DNA of 58,091 nt from Chitinophagales bacterium (GCA_022360175.1 JAKSDI010000077.1:1-58091); one strand, 5' to 3'; shown: positions 1 through 9,286, counted from the stretch's first letter. The notes: generated from the letters alone by a model not told the origin. Made by a program: numbers and translations.

Positions 1-2694
1 ATTGATGTAGCAGGAAATATCAACACTTGCTGGTTGTATGTAACACCAGAAGAGAAGGTACGCCCATACTGTTATGCACCACACAATGTGGATGTAGATT
101 GCGGAGATGTACCATCTGGGTTTGATCCATATGACACAGATCAATTAGAAGAATTGTTTGGCGCAGCAAGCGCAGATGATAACTGTGAAGCAGAAGCAGA
201 TGAACTACCACCAGTAGTGGATATAGATTGTGGCTTTGGCCGCATCATCCGTCGTTTCCGTGCAACAGATATCCATGGTAACCAGAGCACGAACTTCTGT
301 CAGCAGATCGTTGACATCAACGAAGTACACAATTACGAGATCAGGTTCCCAGAGGATGCAGCAGCACAGTGTGGAGTAGCAGATCCAGACAGCGTAATTT
401 ACGAAGAGATCGCATGTGACCTACTAGCAGTAAGTCACACAGATGAGTTCTTCTCAGCATCAGGAGATGAGTGTTACAAGATCTTCCGTAAGTGGAAAGT
501 GATCAACTGGTGTGAGTATGATGGAGAAAGTGCACCAATGGTAATCGGCCGTGATGAAGATTGTGATGGCCAGCCAGGTGACGAAGCAGTTTGGGTACTA
601 CGTCGTCCAAACGGTTACACCTACATCGACCGTGATAATGATGAAACAGAGCCAAACAACGTACCATTAGCATTCCAGAACATTTGTCAGGGATGGGATG
701 ATTTCTGGAGAAAAGAAGATACGACACCAGGTTACTACGAGTACACCCAGATCATCAAAGTATACGATGACATTGATCCAGAAATCAGTGGAGATGACCA
801 GAGCTTCTGTTCATACGACAACGTAGATTGTGATGGAATAGTCGTCTTCCCATTCACTGTAGAAGAGAACTGTACACCAGATGACTTGACCATCAAGGTA
901 TTCCTGGATGCAGGTGCAGATGGCGTGATTGATGTTAACTTGACAGCGACAGGCGCATATGGCTTTACATTGACAGGTACTTACCCAGATTATGTAATTG
1001 GTGGTGAATACCCAATCGGATGTCATGCATTCGAAGTACAAGTAGAAGATGGTTGTGGAAATATAGCAGCAGCAGATTTGAACTTCTGTGTAGAAGACTG
1101 TAAGGCTCCTTCCCCAATATGTATCAACGGATTAGCAATTGAGCTAATGCCATTTGATGTAGATGGTGATGGTATACCAGACGAAGGGCGCATGGCAACA
1201 TGGGCTAGTGATTTGATTGCATCCCCAATCACAGACTGTTCTGAACCTATTAAGTATTCAATTAATCGCAGTGGTGATGCTGCAAACGTCGATTCAACAG
1301 GAATCGTGCTCACTTGTGATGATATTGGCACTTTGACGGTTGAGATTTGGGCATGGGATGCAGCAGGCAATTCTGATTTCTGTGAAACTTATATCCTGGT
1401 ACAGGATAATATGGGTACATGTGCATCAAGTGCTCCAACTATAGCAGGTGCAGTTAATACAGAAATGGATATACCCGTTGAAAATGTACAGGTTAGCTTA
1501 AGTGGACAAGGTTCTGCTATTGATATGACATCTAATGATGGATCCTATATGTTCACTGATCTTACAGAAGGATATGATTATACAATCACGCCAGAAAAGG
1601 ATGGAGATTATCTAAATGGCGTGTCTACCTTCGACCTGGTATTGATCAGCCAGCACATCCTGGGAGTCCAGTTGCTGGATAGCCCCTACAAGATGATCGC
1701 AGCAGATGTGAATAAGTCCAAATCTGTAACTACTCTGGATTTGATAGCACTCCGCAAGTTGATCTTATCAATCGATACAGAGTTTGCTAATAATACAAGC
1801 TGGCGTTTTGTAGATGCAGCTTATGTATTCCCTAATCCATCAAACCCATGGGAGGAGGATTTCCCTGAGGTAGTCAATATCAATAATTTATCCTCAGCAG
1901 GGGACTCTGATAATAATTTCATAGCAGTTAAGATAGGAGATGTAAATCTGGATGCAGAAACTTCTAGTTTGGCAAATATAGAAGGCCGTGATTTTGAGAG
2001 AAGTATGTATCTAAAAACGAATGAAATTGCAATGAAAGCAGGAGAGGAATACACTGTAAACTTCAGTATAGAAGGCTTACAAAATATCTATGGATATCAG
2101 GCAACACTGAACTTCAATACAGAAGCAGTGGACTTAGTAGATATCCTGGCAGGAATAGCAAATGAAGACAACTTTGGGTTCACTTATCTGGATGAAGGCT
2201 TGGTGACAATGAGTTGGAATTCTGGTATCCAAAATCAGAACCCGTCTGCGAGACGCAGCCAGGCAGAATCCCCAATTATGTTCAGTCTGGTGCTACATGC
2301 CAAAACAGATGTCAGCTTAAGTGAAGTGATGAGTGTGAATTCTCGTATTACAAAAGCAGAGGCTTATGCTACAGATGGTGAATTGATGGATGTAGATTTA
2401 TCATTTGGCTTATCTACTGTATTAACGACAGCCAATCAGTTTGAACTTTATCAAAATCAGCCTAATCCGGTAAATGGAGAGACAGTGATAGGTTTCAATC
2501 TACCTGTATCAACCCCTGCTACGCTTGTTATAAGTGATATCTCAGGGCGTACTATCAAACAGATTCAACTGGATGCTGTAAAAGGGTATAATTCTGTAGT
2601 GATTAACGCTCGGAATATGCCTAAAGGAGTAATGCAATACACCCTTATAGCGGGTATATATACAAGTACAAAAACGATGTTAATTACGGAGTAA
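1..2694 (+). CDS. Large modular T9SS-exported surface protein (5' end outside window)
   Basis: The reading frame is open from base 1, so the true start lies upstream; about 897 residues are visible. The first ~1400 bases encode Cys-rich Ig/HYR-like adhesin modules with recurrent aspartates. A carboxypeptidase-regulatory-like domain follows (about 1440-1620), then a dockerin-like pair of helices with DLVLISQHILG and DVNKSKSVTTLDLIALRK (about 1618-1790), a cohesin-like beta domain (about 2000-2410), and a C-terminal sorting domain with the YQNQPNPVNGET motif (about 2440-2694). The last domain is the established signal for outer-membrane passage by the type IX system, so a cell-surface location is expected. 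Two hairpin terminators follow. The 5' kilobase uses NNA and NNC codons much more uniformly than the 3' part. Its ligand is not recognisable. Confidence 0.9.
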   Translation: MDVAGNINTCWLYVTPEEKVRPYCYAPHNVDVDCGDVPSGFDPYDTDQLEELFGAASADDNCEAEADELPPVVDIDCGFGRIIRRFRATDIHGNQSTNFCQQIVDINEVHNYEIRFPEDAAAQCGVADPDSVIYEEIACDLLAVSHTDEFFSASGDECYKIFRKWKVINWCEYDGESAPMVIGRDEDCDGQPGDEAVWVLRRPNGYTYIDRDNDETEPNNVPLAFQNICQGWDDFWRKEDTTPGYYEYTQIIKVYDDIDPEISGDDQSFCSYDNVDCDGIVVFPFTVEENCTPDDLTIKVFLDAGADGVIDVNLTATGAYGFTLTGTYPDYVIGGEYPIGCHAFEVQVEDGCGNIAAADLNFCVEDCKAPSPICINGLAIELMPFDVDGDGIPDEGRMATWASDLIASPITDCSEPIKYSINRSGDAANVDSTGIVLTCDDIGTLTVEIWAWDAAGNSDFCETYILVQDNMGTCASSAPTIAGAVNTEMDIPVENVQVSLSGQGSAIDMTSNDGSYMFTDLTEGYDYTITPEKDGDYLNGVSTFDLVLISQHILGVQLLDSPYKMIAADVNKSKSVTTLDLIALRKLILSIDTEFANNTSWRFVDAAYVFPNPSNPWEEDFPEVVNINNLSSAGDSDNNFIAVKIGDVNLDAETSSLANIEGRDFERSMYLKTNEIAMKAGEEYTVNFSIEGLQNIYGYQATLNFNTEAVDLVDILAGIANEDNFGFTYLDEGLVTMSWNSGIQNQNPSARRSQAESPIMFSLVLHAKTDVSLSEVMSVNSRITKAEAYATDGELMDVDLSFGLSTVLTTANQFELYQNQPNPVNGETVIGFNLPVSTPATLVISDISGRTIKQIQLDAVKGYNSVVINARNMPKGVMQYTLIAGIYTSTKTMLITE

Positions 2695-2708
2695 TTTATT
2701 GGGAAGAA

Positions 2709-2738
2709 GAGGAGGAGGCAAATTGTAAACTCCTCCTC
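2709..2738 (+). terminator. First of two tandem hairpins after the surface-protein gene
   Basis: GAGGAGGAG at 2709-2717 pairs with CTCCTCCTC at 2730-2738 around a 12-base loop, 15 bases after the stop codon. The tract behind it is AT-rich but not a clean T run, so termination may rely on the second hairpin. Confidence 0.6.
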
Positions 2739-2777
2739 ATTTATTGTTTGATTTGTGCATTTGTCTTATCATCCGAG

Positions 2778-2806
2778 GGAGGGGCGACAAGGTCCCTCCT
2801 TTTTTG
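2778..2806 (+). terminator. Intrinsic terminator
   Basis: GGAGGG at 2778-2783 pairs with CCCTCC at 2794-2799 and is followed directly by seven T residues, the classical intrinsic terminator form, for the surface-protein gene. Confidence 0.75.
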
Positions 2807-2838
2807 TATTAGGTACCGGTGCTGAATTTTTTTTAAAC

Positions 2839-3852
2839 TCAGCTCGACCTGGGCCAAATGATGTAGCCTTTTAAGGCAATATTAAAGTGGGTTCTAAAAT
2901 AAGATTCCGCATCAGCATACCAGTCAGGGTCTAAAATGCTTGGCATGATTGCTGCCTGGGTATTTTGATAATCTGTCCATGGAGTACCATTAGTAGGAGT
3001 ATAATCATTTCCACTTTCATGGCCTGACGAGTAAAGCATAGGAGAAATAATATCAACATTAGGGTCTGCCAGTATAGACTTCATTAAAGCATTACTTTCA
3101 TTAGGATTCCCATTGTCAATATCATAGGGCGCTGAGTGGCTTACGGATACAATAACCTGATAGTCCAGGGATTTAGCCAGGCTAAAAGCACTCTTGAAAT
3201 CCTGTTGCAGATTGGCATCTCCAATTCCTATATCAAAGGCAATACCCTGATAACCTGCGAAATTGGCTCCATGCAATTTACTGTTTATTTGTGCCAATAC
3301 ATCAGCTGTATATTTACCATTGGCATTTCCTCCTCCAATACCTATCAATTCGGCACCTTTTAAAGACGCTTTGGTCTGTTTGCTATCGGCGATGGCTATA
3401 GCAGGATCAGCCCAGCCACTAAATGCCAGGCCCATAGTTGCTCCTGGTGTAGGAGCATCTGAAGTATCCCAGGTTCGTGCCCAGTAGCCAATAGTACTCA
3501 GCTGGCTTTCTTTGGATGGAAGTGCAATGACTTGCCCAACTTGAAGATTAGCTGGCGAAATCTGTGGATTCGCTTTTTGGATATCTTCCACTGTTACTCC
3601 TGCTGCTTTGTCGATTCCGTCTGCTATTTCGGAAAGGGTATTACCTGGTCGGACCGTATACCTGAAATGGGTGTCCTGGCCTGCTGTATCAGGAATTTTT
3701 AAAACCTCACCCACTTTGATTTTGCCAGGGTCGGTAATGTGATTAAAGCTTGCAATCTGCTGATAGGTTATGCCGGTGCATTTGGCTAAATCCGTAGAAA
3801 TCCGGGTATAACTGTCTCCGGAGAGAATGGTGTATTTCAGTACGATCAACAT
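2839..3852 (-). CDS. Double-LysM protein with degenerate GH18-like domain
   Basis: This 337-residue protein has no signal peptide. Two LysM peptidoglycan/chitin-binding modules occupy about residues 5-52 and 62-112 (ends KVGEVLKIP and QVGQVIALP). Residues 118-337 look like a GH18 TIM barrel (IGYWARTWD start, GYQGIAFDIGIGD strand, MLYSS strand, C-terminal IIWPRSS). In active GH18 enzymes the strand reads DGxDxDxE; here the first two aspartates are Q202 and A205, D207 is kept, and the catalytic glutamate is G209, so hydrolysis is unlikely and a glycan-binding role is inferred. It lies next to the DUF4157 gene, which fits export by a contractile injection system instead of Sec. The start used is the only Met before LysM1. 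Confidence 0.8.
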   Translation of the reverse strand: MLIVLKYTILSGDSYTRISTDLAKCTGITYQQIASFNHITDPGKIKVGEVLKIPDTAGQDTHFRYTVRPGNTLSEIADGIDKAAGVTVEDIQKANPQISPANLQVGQVIALPSKESQLSTIGYWARTWDTSDAPTPGATMGLAFSGWADPAIAIADSKQTKASLKGAELIGIGGGNANGKYTADVLAQINSKLHGANFAGYQGIAFDIGIGDANLQQDFKSAFSLAKSLDYQVIVSVSHSAPYDIDNGNPNESNALMKSILADPNVDIISPMLYSSGHESGNDYTPTNGTPWTDYQNTQAAIMPSILDPDWYADAESYFRTHFNIALKGYIIWPRSS

Positions 3853-3946
3853 AATTGTATGAGTTTATTAGGTGTATTATTCTTGCTTTATAGTCAGGCT
3901 TGGGGATAACATATGTAATGAAACAAAGCCATATTATGAATCAATT

Positions 3947-5659
3947 TTACACTGTATCCAAGTTTATGTGGGCATCTACTCCCCGCAGTTCTACACTTCG
4001 GATACCTCTTATTCCGAGTTCCCTGCCACGATCTTTTACCAGGAACAAAGCAGCTCGCACATTAGGTGTAGATAATAATCTATCATATGCTAATGTTCCT
4101 TTTTGGAATACACCATCACCCAAAGCACCAAGAATTGGTTGAGATTGTTCATTAACTACATGGTTTCGAATGATTTGCCTTAATGGTTTTCGTTGGGCAG
4201 GATTGGTAACATCTAATCCAACCTGTTGATGTGCAGACTGCCATATCTGATAAATAATCTCGTTCTGTTGTAAAGTGTCACCTTTTCGGTAGCTTCCTTC
4301 TGCTCTCAACCATCCTGCTCCAAGGTTGTAATGTCCGGTATATTCGCCAAATCGGGCATTCGGGTTTCTGCCATGTTCATAGTCGCCGCGAATTTGTGCA
4401 TTTCTGGCAGCTGTGTTTCTCCAGCCTATCTTAAATTCTTTACTAGAATCAAATTCGGCACCAACTGCAGGCACTGCTTGAGTTTGTTTCCAATCTGCTA
4501 ATGCTTCTTGTGATCCAATACCAAACTGCCTGATTAAATCCTGGAATTGTGCCCACATTTCTCCTACAGTAATTTCATCCCTTAGCATGCTGTTTGTGGC
4601 TATCGAGAATGGATCTATAGATTCAATCTCAGAAGTAGCTGCATAGTCATTTGCAAATATCTGATCCCATCCCTGACGTGTAGCATTGGAGGTATTATCC
4701 CAATTTTGTTCGACTGAAGCCCTTGTCAGGCGGTTATATCCACGTCCTTTCAGTGCTGCTGCAGTAGGAGCGTCAATAGGGTCGTCATTCCTTACTCCCA
4801 AACTTGGTTTTATCATGGGATGCAAAAAGACCTGATCCTGTGGCACCGTACTTACCATTGCATCAGGGTCCTCATTGCCATATCCACCTCGGGATGTCCC
4901 TCCAACAACAATTTCATAATTATTGCCATCAACTTTTTTGATATAGCCATACCAATAAGTTCCGCCTGGGCGTACTTCAACGTAAGTTCCCGGTGAAAGA
5001 TTAGGGATCATTTGCATTGGTCCATTCTTAGCCTGGACTGATGTTAGCGAATGGTTTAACTGGCTTTGTTTTTTTATTGAATTATTATTGGACCTGATAA
5101 AGGTGGTTTTTGAGGCTTTGTTCCCCATCATATCTGCTTCCCTCTCCAATGTTTTATCATCATTGATGTTGACACCACCTTTCATTTGCATCGTAGATTT
5201 TACCCTTCCCTGTTTTTGCTGAACGACATGCCAGGCTTCGTGCGATACATGCTTTTCCTGCCCTGGAGCTACATGTATGTTTGTTCCCTGTGCATAGGCA
5301 TGTGCATTGAGCTGAGCAGGCTTGGAAGAATTGTAATGCACCTTTACATCATCCATTGTATATCCTGATAGTTGTTCAATGCCGGTCTTGAGATTATCGG
5401 GTAAGCCCGTTTGATTTTCCTTCTTTTGTAAAGGGAGCTGACCAGTGTTTTCTGTACTATTGGCGATAGCCTGCAGGCGAGCAACCTGGTCATTTTTATT
5501 ACTGTTATTAGCGATCTCCTGTACGGCTTTCAATTGTTTGGCCTGAACACTATGATTCACTAGCTGTGAATTTGAGGTGGCATTTCTTTTTTGAATAGCT
5601 GTCTCGCCAAGGGTAGACTGGTTTTTGTTGGTGCTTTTCTTATGAATACGGGGCTTCAT
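3947..5659 (-). CDS. DUF4157 (eCIS core domain) protein, putative injected effector
   Basis: 570 residues without a signal peptide. Residues 1-80 are basic, Gln/Asn-rich and probably disordered. Residues about 84-185 match the DUF4157/eCIS-core zincin-like domain: HEAWH at 140-144 is the HExxH site, followed by LEREADMMG with the downstream acidic ligand. A small SH3/Tudor-like segment (SPGTYVEVRPGGTYWYGYI) lies near residue 220. The remaining ~330 residues match no toxin family I recognise; they contain YEHGRN and YTGHYN motifs and many tryptophans. DUF4157 proteins are known cargo-type proteins of extracellular contractile injection systems and polymorphic-toxin loci. No eCIS structural genes lie in the window. 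Confidence 0.82.
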   Translation of the reverse strand: MKPRIHKKSTNKNQSTLGETAIQKRNATSNSQLVNHSVQAKQLKAVQEIANNSNKNDQVARLQAIANSTENTGQLPLQKKENQTGLPDNLKTGIEQLSGYTMDDVKVHYNSSKPAQLNAHAYAQGTNIHVAPGQEKHVSHEAWHVVQQKQGRVKSTMQMKGGVNINDDKTLEREADMMGNKASKTTFIRSNNNSIKKQSQLNHSLTSVQAKNGPMQMIPNLSPGTYVEVRPGGTYWYGYIKKVDGNNYEIVVGGTSRGGYGNEDPDAMVSTVPQDQVFLHPMIKPSLGVRNDDPIDAPTAAALKGRGYNRLTRASVEQNWDNTSNATRQGWDQIFANDYAATSEIESIDPFSIATNSMLRDEITVGEMWAQFQDLIRQFGIGSQEALADWKQTQAVPAVGAEFDSSKEFKIGWRNTAARNAQIRGDYEHGRNPNARFGEYTGHYNLGAGWLRAEGSYRKGDTLQQNEIIYQIWQSAHQQVGLDVTNPAQRKPLRQIIRNHVVNEQSQPILGALGDGVFQKGTLAYDRLLSTPNVRAALFLVKDRGRELGIRGIRSVELRGVDAHINLDTV

Positions 5660-6177
5660 GATGTACTTTATTTATGACTAATACATATTTATAATGTACA
5701 AATAAAAAAGCCTGTTGGGGGATTAATTCTAAACAACATTTTCACCCAAAACACAGCAGCAAAACCCATTGATTGAGGTATTATATTACTCTCCTGGATT
5801 TATGCCTCACTTTGGCAAAAAATAGAATTTATGGCTAATCTTCCAACAGACTTAAAGTAAGTAAATTACAATTTCTCTATGAGAAATAGAAAGATACCAA
5901 GTTTTATTTTTCAGTAGTTGACAAGAGCATGCTTATAATTTGTCATTATTTTATTTATACATATATAAAAAATAATTCAATCACTTTTTTTGATACCCCC
6001 TAATAGATAGGTTTATAATCACTCAAAGAACGTTGGTCAACGATTCTGATTAAGAAAAAGAAAGAATTCCTAATTTACAAGAAGACAAAACAGGAACATT
6101 TACATAATTCCCCTGATAATATGGTATTAATTTTTATTAAACGATTATGATTTTGTGCTATTTGTTTTAATGGAGGT

Positions 6178-6189
6178 CCCCCCCCCCCC
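6178..6189. repeat. C12 homopolymer tract
   Basis: Twelve consecutive C residues in otherwise AT-rich intergenic DNA, about 290 bases upstream of the decarboxylase start and 520 bases upstream of the DUF4157 gene. Tracts of this length can vary by slipped-strand mispairing; the exact length may also be a sequencing estimate. Confidence 0.75.
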
Positions 6190-6387
6190 TCCTTTTTATT
6201 CTCTGTAAGACAGCCATCAAAGTTCAGGTGCTGTACATATAAGTACGATTTAAAAGAGATTAGAATCGGATATTGTTATATAAAATACGAGTGTGGTTAT
6301 AATGCAACTTAATTAAAATGAATGTTGCAGGGCTTTTACTAGCGAAGTCCATTAAAGTTTAGATTTGTGTATACGTGTTTGTCGTAG

Positions 6388-6417
6388 AGGAAGAGCCTTA
6401 AAGTTCTTCCTTTTTTT
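6388..6417 (+). terminator. Terminator-like hairpin in the decarboxylase leader
   Basis: AGGAAGA at 6388-6394 pairs with TCTTCCT at 6405-6411 and is followed by six more T residues. It ends 65 bases before the decarboxylase ATG. No gene precedes it on this strand for over 3 kb, so it may terminate a short RNA or act as an attenuator. Confidence 0.5.
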
Positions 6418-6482
6418 ATGAAGTAGTTTTTTTACAACTTCTATATAATACACAAGATATTTCCTATCCTTGCTTCAAAAAA

Positions 6483-7697
6483 ATGCGGTACTGGAAAAAG
6501 CTATCAGACGAGCAAATCAATCAACGTATCTTTTCAGCATTAGAGGAGAATGTTGATTATCGTGAGCGGGTGCCACTAGGTGTGCCGGCATCCCATTTAG
6601 ATGAAAAAGTATTTTATTCTAATGCACCTATTCTGAAGGATGCTCCCTTCCTTTCTACACTCTTAAAAAATCCCAATCATATAGGTTGTCATACCTTAGG
6701 CGAATCAGAAAGTTTTTTCCAGGGTACTCAGGCAATTGAAAAGGAGTTGATTGCTCTTTGTGCAGAAGATATTCTCAACGGAGAAGCAGGAGCTTTTGAT
6801 GGTTATGTGGCAGCTGGCGGAACGGAAGCCAACACACAGGCGATCTGGATTTATCGAAACTATTTTCAGCGGGATCATGGGGCTAAACCTGCTGAAATAG
6901 CAATTATCTGCTCAGAAGATGCCCATTATTCAATGCCTAAAGCGGCCAACCTGTTAGGGATAAAGCTATTGAGTGTGCCCGTCGATTCAGAAACTAGAGC
7001 TGTAAAACGGGAAGCTGTAGAAGCGGTACTTGACAAAGCAGAAGGTGTACGATACTTTATAGTAGTCTGTAATATGATGACAACGATGTACGGATCAGTA
7101 GATGATGCTAATCTGTATGCAGACATATTGGAAAGCCGACAGCTGAATTACAAAATCCATGTAGATGGAGCTTATGGTGGCTTCTTTTTTCCCTTTGCAG
7201 AAGTACCTCATACATTAGATTTTTCCAATACGAGAATAAGCTCTTTTACACTGGATGCACATAAGATGGTACAAGCTCCTTACGGCACAGGCATTTTCCT
7301 GGCACGCAAAGGATGGATGCATTATGCTTATACGGAGGAAGCGCAGTATGTTATGGGATTAGATGCGACTTTATCTGGTAGCCGATCTGGAGCTAATGCC
7401 GTATCTATATGGATGATATTAATGACTTATGGCCCACATGGATGGTTTGAAAAGATTCATATTCTGAACTATAGGACCAATTGGTTTTGTAAAGCACTTC
7501 GATCTCTTGATATTCCACATTTCCGTCATGCAGGTTCGAATATCGTTACGATAAAAGCGGAAGCTGCTTCGCTCGAATTAGCTCGCCAATTTGGCTTAGT
7601 ACCTGATGATCACGAAACACCTCAATGGTTTAAAGTTGTTATCATGGATCACGTAAGAATTGATCATTTGAGCGAGCTTGTTGAGGCGCTGAAATAG
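6483..7697 (+). CDS. PLP-dependent group II amino-acid decarboxylase
   Basis: 404 residues, cytoplasmic, of the pyridoxal-phosphate decarboxylase family that includes histidine, tyrosine, aspartate and glutamate decarboxylases. Visible marks are the glycine-rich AAGGTEANTQAIW segment, VDGAYGGFFFPF with the PLP-pyridine aspartate, and SFTLDAHKMVQAPYG, whose lysine forms the Schiff base. The length suits the short bacterial/archaeal histidine or tyrosine/aspartate type. Substrate cannot be read from the sequence. The ATG at 6483 follows an A-rich stretch; no closer alternative start exists. It is a single-gene unit followed by a hairpin at 7932-7966. Confidence 0.88.
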   Translation: MRYWKKLSDEQINQRIFSALEENVDYRERVPLGVPASHLDEKVFYSNAPILKDAPFLSTLLKNPNHIGCHTLGESESFFQGTQAIEKELIALCAEDILNGEAGAFDGYVAAGGTEANTQAIWIYRNYFQRDHGAKPAEIAIICSEDAHYSMPKAANLLGIKLLSVPVDSETRAVKREAVEAVLDKAEGVRYFIVVCNMMTTMYGSVDDANLYADILESRQLNYKIHVDGAYGGFFFPFAEVPHTLDFSNTRISSFTLDAHKMVQAPYGTGIFLARKGWMHYAYTEEAQYVMGLDATLSGSRSGANAVSIWMILMTYGPHGWFEKIHILNYRTNWFCKALRSLDIPHFRHAGSNIVTIKAEAASLELARQFGLVPDDHETPQWFKVVIMDHVRIDHLSELVEALK

Positions 7698-8030
7698 AAG
7701 GGCTATCTCATCAGCAAATCCTCCGCAAATGATTAGGTAGGGGAGAGGTCCACCAATTGCACTTATTTCACGAATTGTCAAGACTTTCGTGCAATTACTC
7801 AGTCAGGCGTAGCCTGCTTCGTGAAAAAGGTTCGAGTAATTTACCCGGTCAAGCCTCGTGAGAAAAGTTGTGGATCTTTTTTATACTGCTCTTAGCCGTT
7901 TAAGAGGAATAATTTTACTCAATTTGCCGAAAACCCATACACCAACTCAAAGCTGGCGTATGGGTTCAACCCAATAACTAAGAGGAGTAGATTTATTTAT
8001 GGGACAGCCCATCCATTTAAGAGAAACATT
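7698..8030. other. Intergenic region between convergent genes
   Basis: 333 bases between the convergent decarboxylase and NYN genes. Apart from the hairpin at 7932-7966 no gene or other element is apparent. Confidence 0.6.
7932..7966. terminator. Bidirectional hairpin between convergent genes
   Basis: AACCCATAC at 7932-7940 pairs with GTATGGGTT at 7958-7966; inside it CCA pairs with TGG around a short loop. The same design (AACCCGTAC arms) recurs at 25789-25823. It can serve the decarboxylase gene and the reverse-strand NYN gene. Confidence 0.6.
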
Positions 8031-9002
8031 TTACTCGATCAGGCTAATTTCTATCGCAATATCCTGGCCAGTTTCTTCATTCGTACCCAATTCAAAACTA
8101 ACGGTATCCCCTATACGTAACTCGTTGAAATCTACATTATTAATTTCTGAATAATGGAAAAATAGATTGTTAGGAGGGTAACTGATGAAGCCATACCCTT
8201 CTTTAAGCGATAGAACAGTACTAATATTTTTATCTCCGGAAGGTACATCCAGGCGATTATAATTTACTTCGTCTTCTTCACCTCCTTCGTACTCGCCGAT
8301 TATTCGCTGGCCATCACGTTCAACATCGCGCTCCTGTTTAGGGACAAATAGGTTGTTGACCGGAAAAGAATCGCGTGTTACTCTATTGTCAATCAATTCA
8401 TGCATGGCAATAGGGTAGGCAGATTCTTCCAGTAAATCCTGAGAGGTACGGGTAGAACGATTATTACCATAGTCATCTACGAATTCGAAATCCCAGGAAA
8501 GAATCATCACGCGTGTACCCAAAGAGTTAAGTTTTCTTACCAGTGGTACATAATCGCCATCAGAAGCAATTAAAACCAGTACATCAAACTTTTTGTAAAA
8601 AGCGAGTTCAAATGCTTCCAGTGCTAGCCATACATCAACCCCTTTTTCTGTTCTCCTTCCATAAAATGAACGCAGTGGAAGGTAATGAGTAGTAACACCT
8701 TCTGACATTAAAATATCATCAAATACACGGTCATAATATAGTTGCTTGCCTTTTGAACTGGCTTCGGATGCACTTAGTCGCCCTCTAAAATAATGGGCAT
8801 CTACAATCTGGCAAAGCTGATGGGCATTTCCTTCTCCTTCTAGGTCTGATACCTTGCGGCGGATAAACTCATGGAGTCCTTTTATGCTGATTCTGCTTTT
8901 TCTTTCGTGTACGTAGTTATAATAGTTGCTAACATGGTAGAAATAATTACCATCATAAAACACTGCAATTTTCGTAAGACTGGATTTTGTACTAGTAGTC
9001 AT
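8031..9002 (-). CDS. NYN-domain protein with C-terminal cold-shock domain
   Basis: 323 residues. The N-terminus (VFYDGNYFYH) and the EKGVDVWLALEAFELA and IASDGDYVPLVRKL motifs form the acidic metal site of the NYN/LabA branch of PIN-like nucleases, approximately residues 10-190. The last ~70 residues (STVLSLKEGYGFISYPPNNLFFHYSEI) form a cold-shock OB fold with the RNP-like GYGFI motif. The pairing suggests an RNA-binding ribonuclease; the RNA target is unknown. The acidic site residues appear intact. It is monocistronic and reads convergently toward the decarboxylase gene. Confidence 0.87.
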   Translation of the reverse strand: MTTSTKSSLTKIAVFYDGNYFYHVSNYYNYVHERKSRISIKGLHEFIRRKVSDLEGEGNAHQLCQIVDAHYFRGRLSASEASSKGKQLYYDRVFDDILMSEGVTTHYLPLRSFYGRRTEKGVDVWLALEAFELAFYKKFDVLVLIASDGDYVPLVRKLNSLGTRVMILSWDFEFVDDYGNNRSTRTSQDLLEESAYPIAMHELIDNRVTRDSFPVNNLFVPKQERDVERDGQRIIGEYEGGEEDEVNYNRLDVPSGDKNISTVLSLKEGYGFISYPPNNLFFHYSEINNVDFNELRIGDTVSFELGTNEETGQDIAIEISLIE

Positions 9003-9186
9003 ATTATGTTCTTGAATCTATTTGTCTAAGAAGCTGTTCGAATTTGGTCTATGGTTAATCTTTTAGCCTTTTGTAGTCTCTAAACAGGCCTTTTATATCT
9101 CTATAATTACTGGGAGTAGGAGTTAAATGAAGGCCTCGCTTCAGTAGGCTGTATTTTTTTAGAGGCCGAAAATACTATATTTTATA

Positions 9187-9220
9187 TTTCTATAGTAAAA
9201 GTAGGGTAATAATATATTTG
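9187..9220 (+). promoter_or_regulatory. Putative promoter of the M14 peptidase gene
   Basis: TATATTTG at 9213-9220 matches the Bacteroidota -10-type consensus TAnnTTTG, with TTTC at 9187-9190 in the upstream box position (22-base spacing). The ATG follows at 9287. Confidence 0.4.
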
Positions 9221-9286
9221 ATTACTATTTGTCAAAAATACAAAAAGCTTCACAAAACCACTATATTCACAGCAAATCAGCCACTT

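Larger units (their letters stand above)
5660..6482. other. 823-base AT-rich intergenic region
   Basis: No convincing gene is visible. It holds the 5' region of the DUF4157 gene, a short hairpin (ATTTCTC at 5871-5877 with GAGAAAT at 5881-5887), a 12-C homopolymer, a 14-codon reading frame at 6318-6362 and an attenuator-like hairpin just before the decarboxylase gene. Confidence 0.6.

Noticed and set aside
811-2054. Long open frames on the reverse strand of the surface-protein gene
   Set aside because: They are shadows of the strongly biased forward coding frame and match no family.
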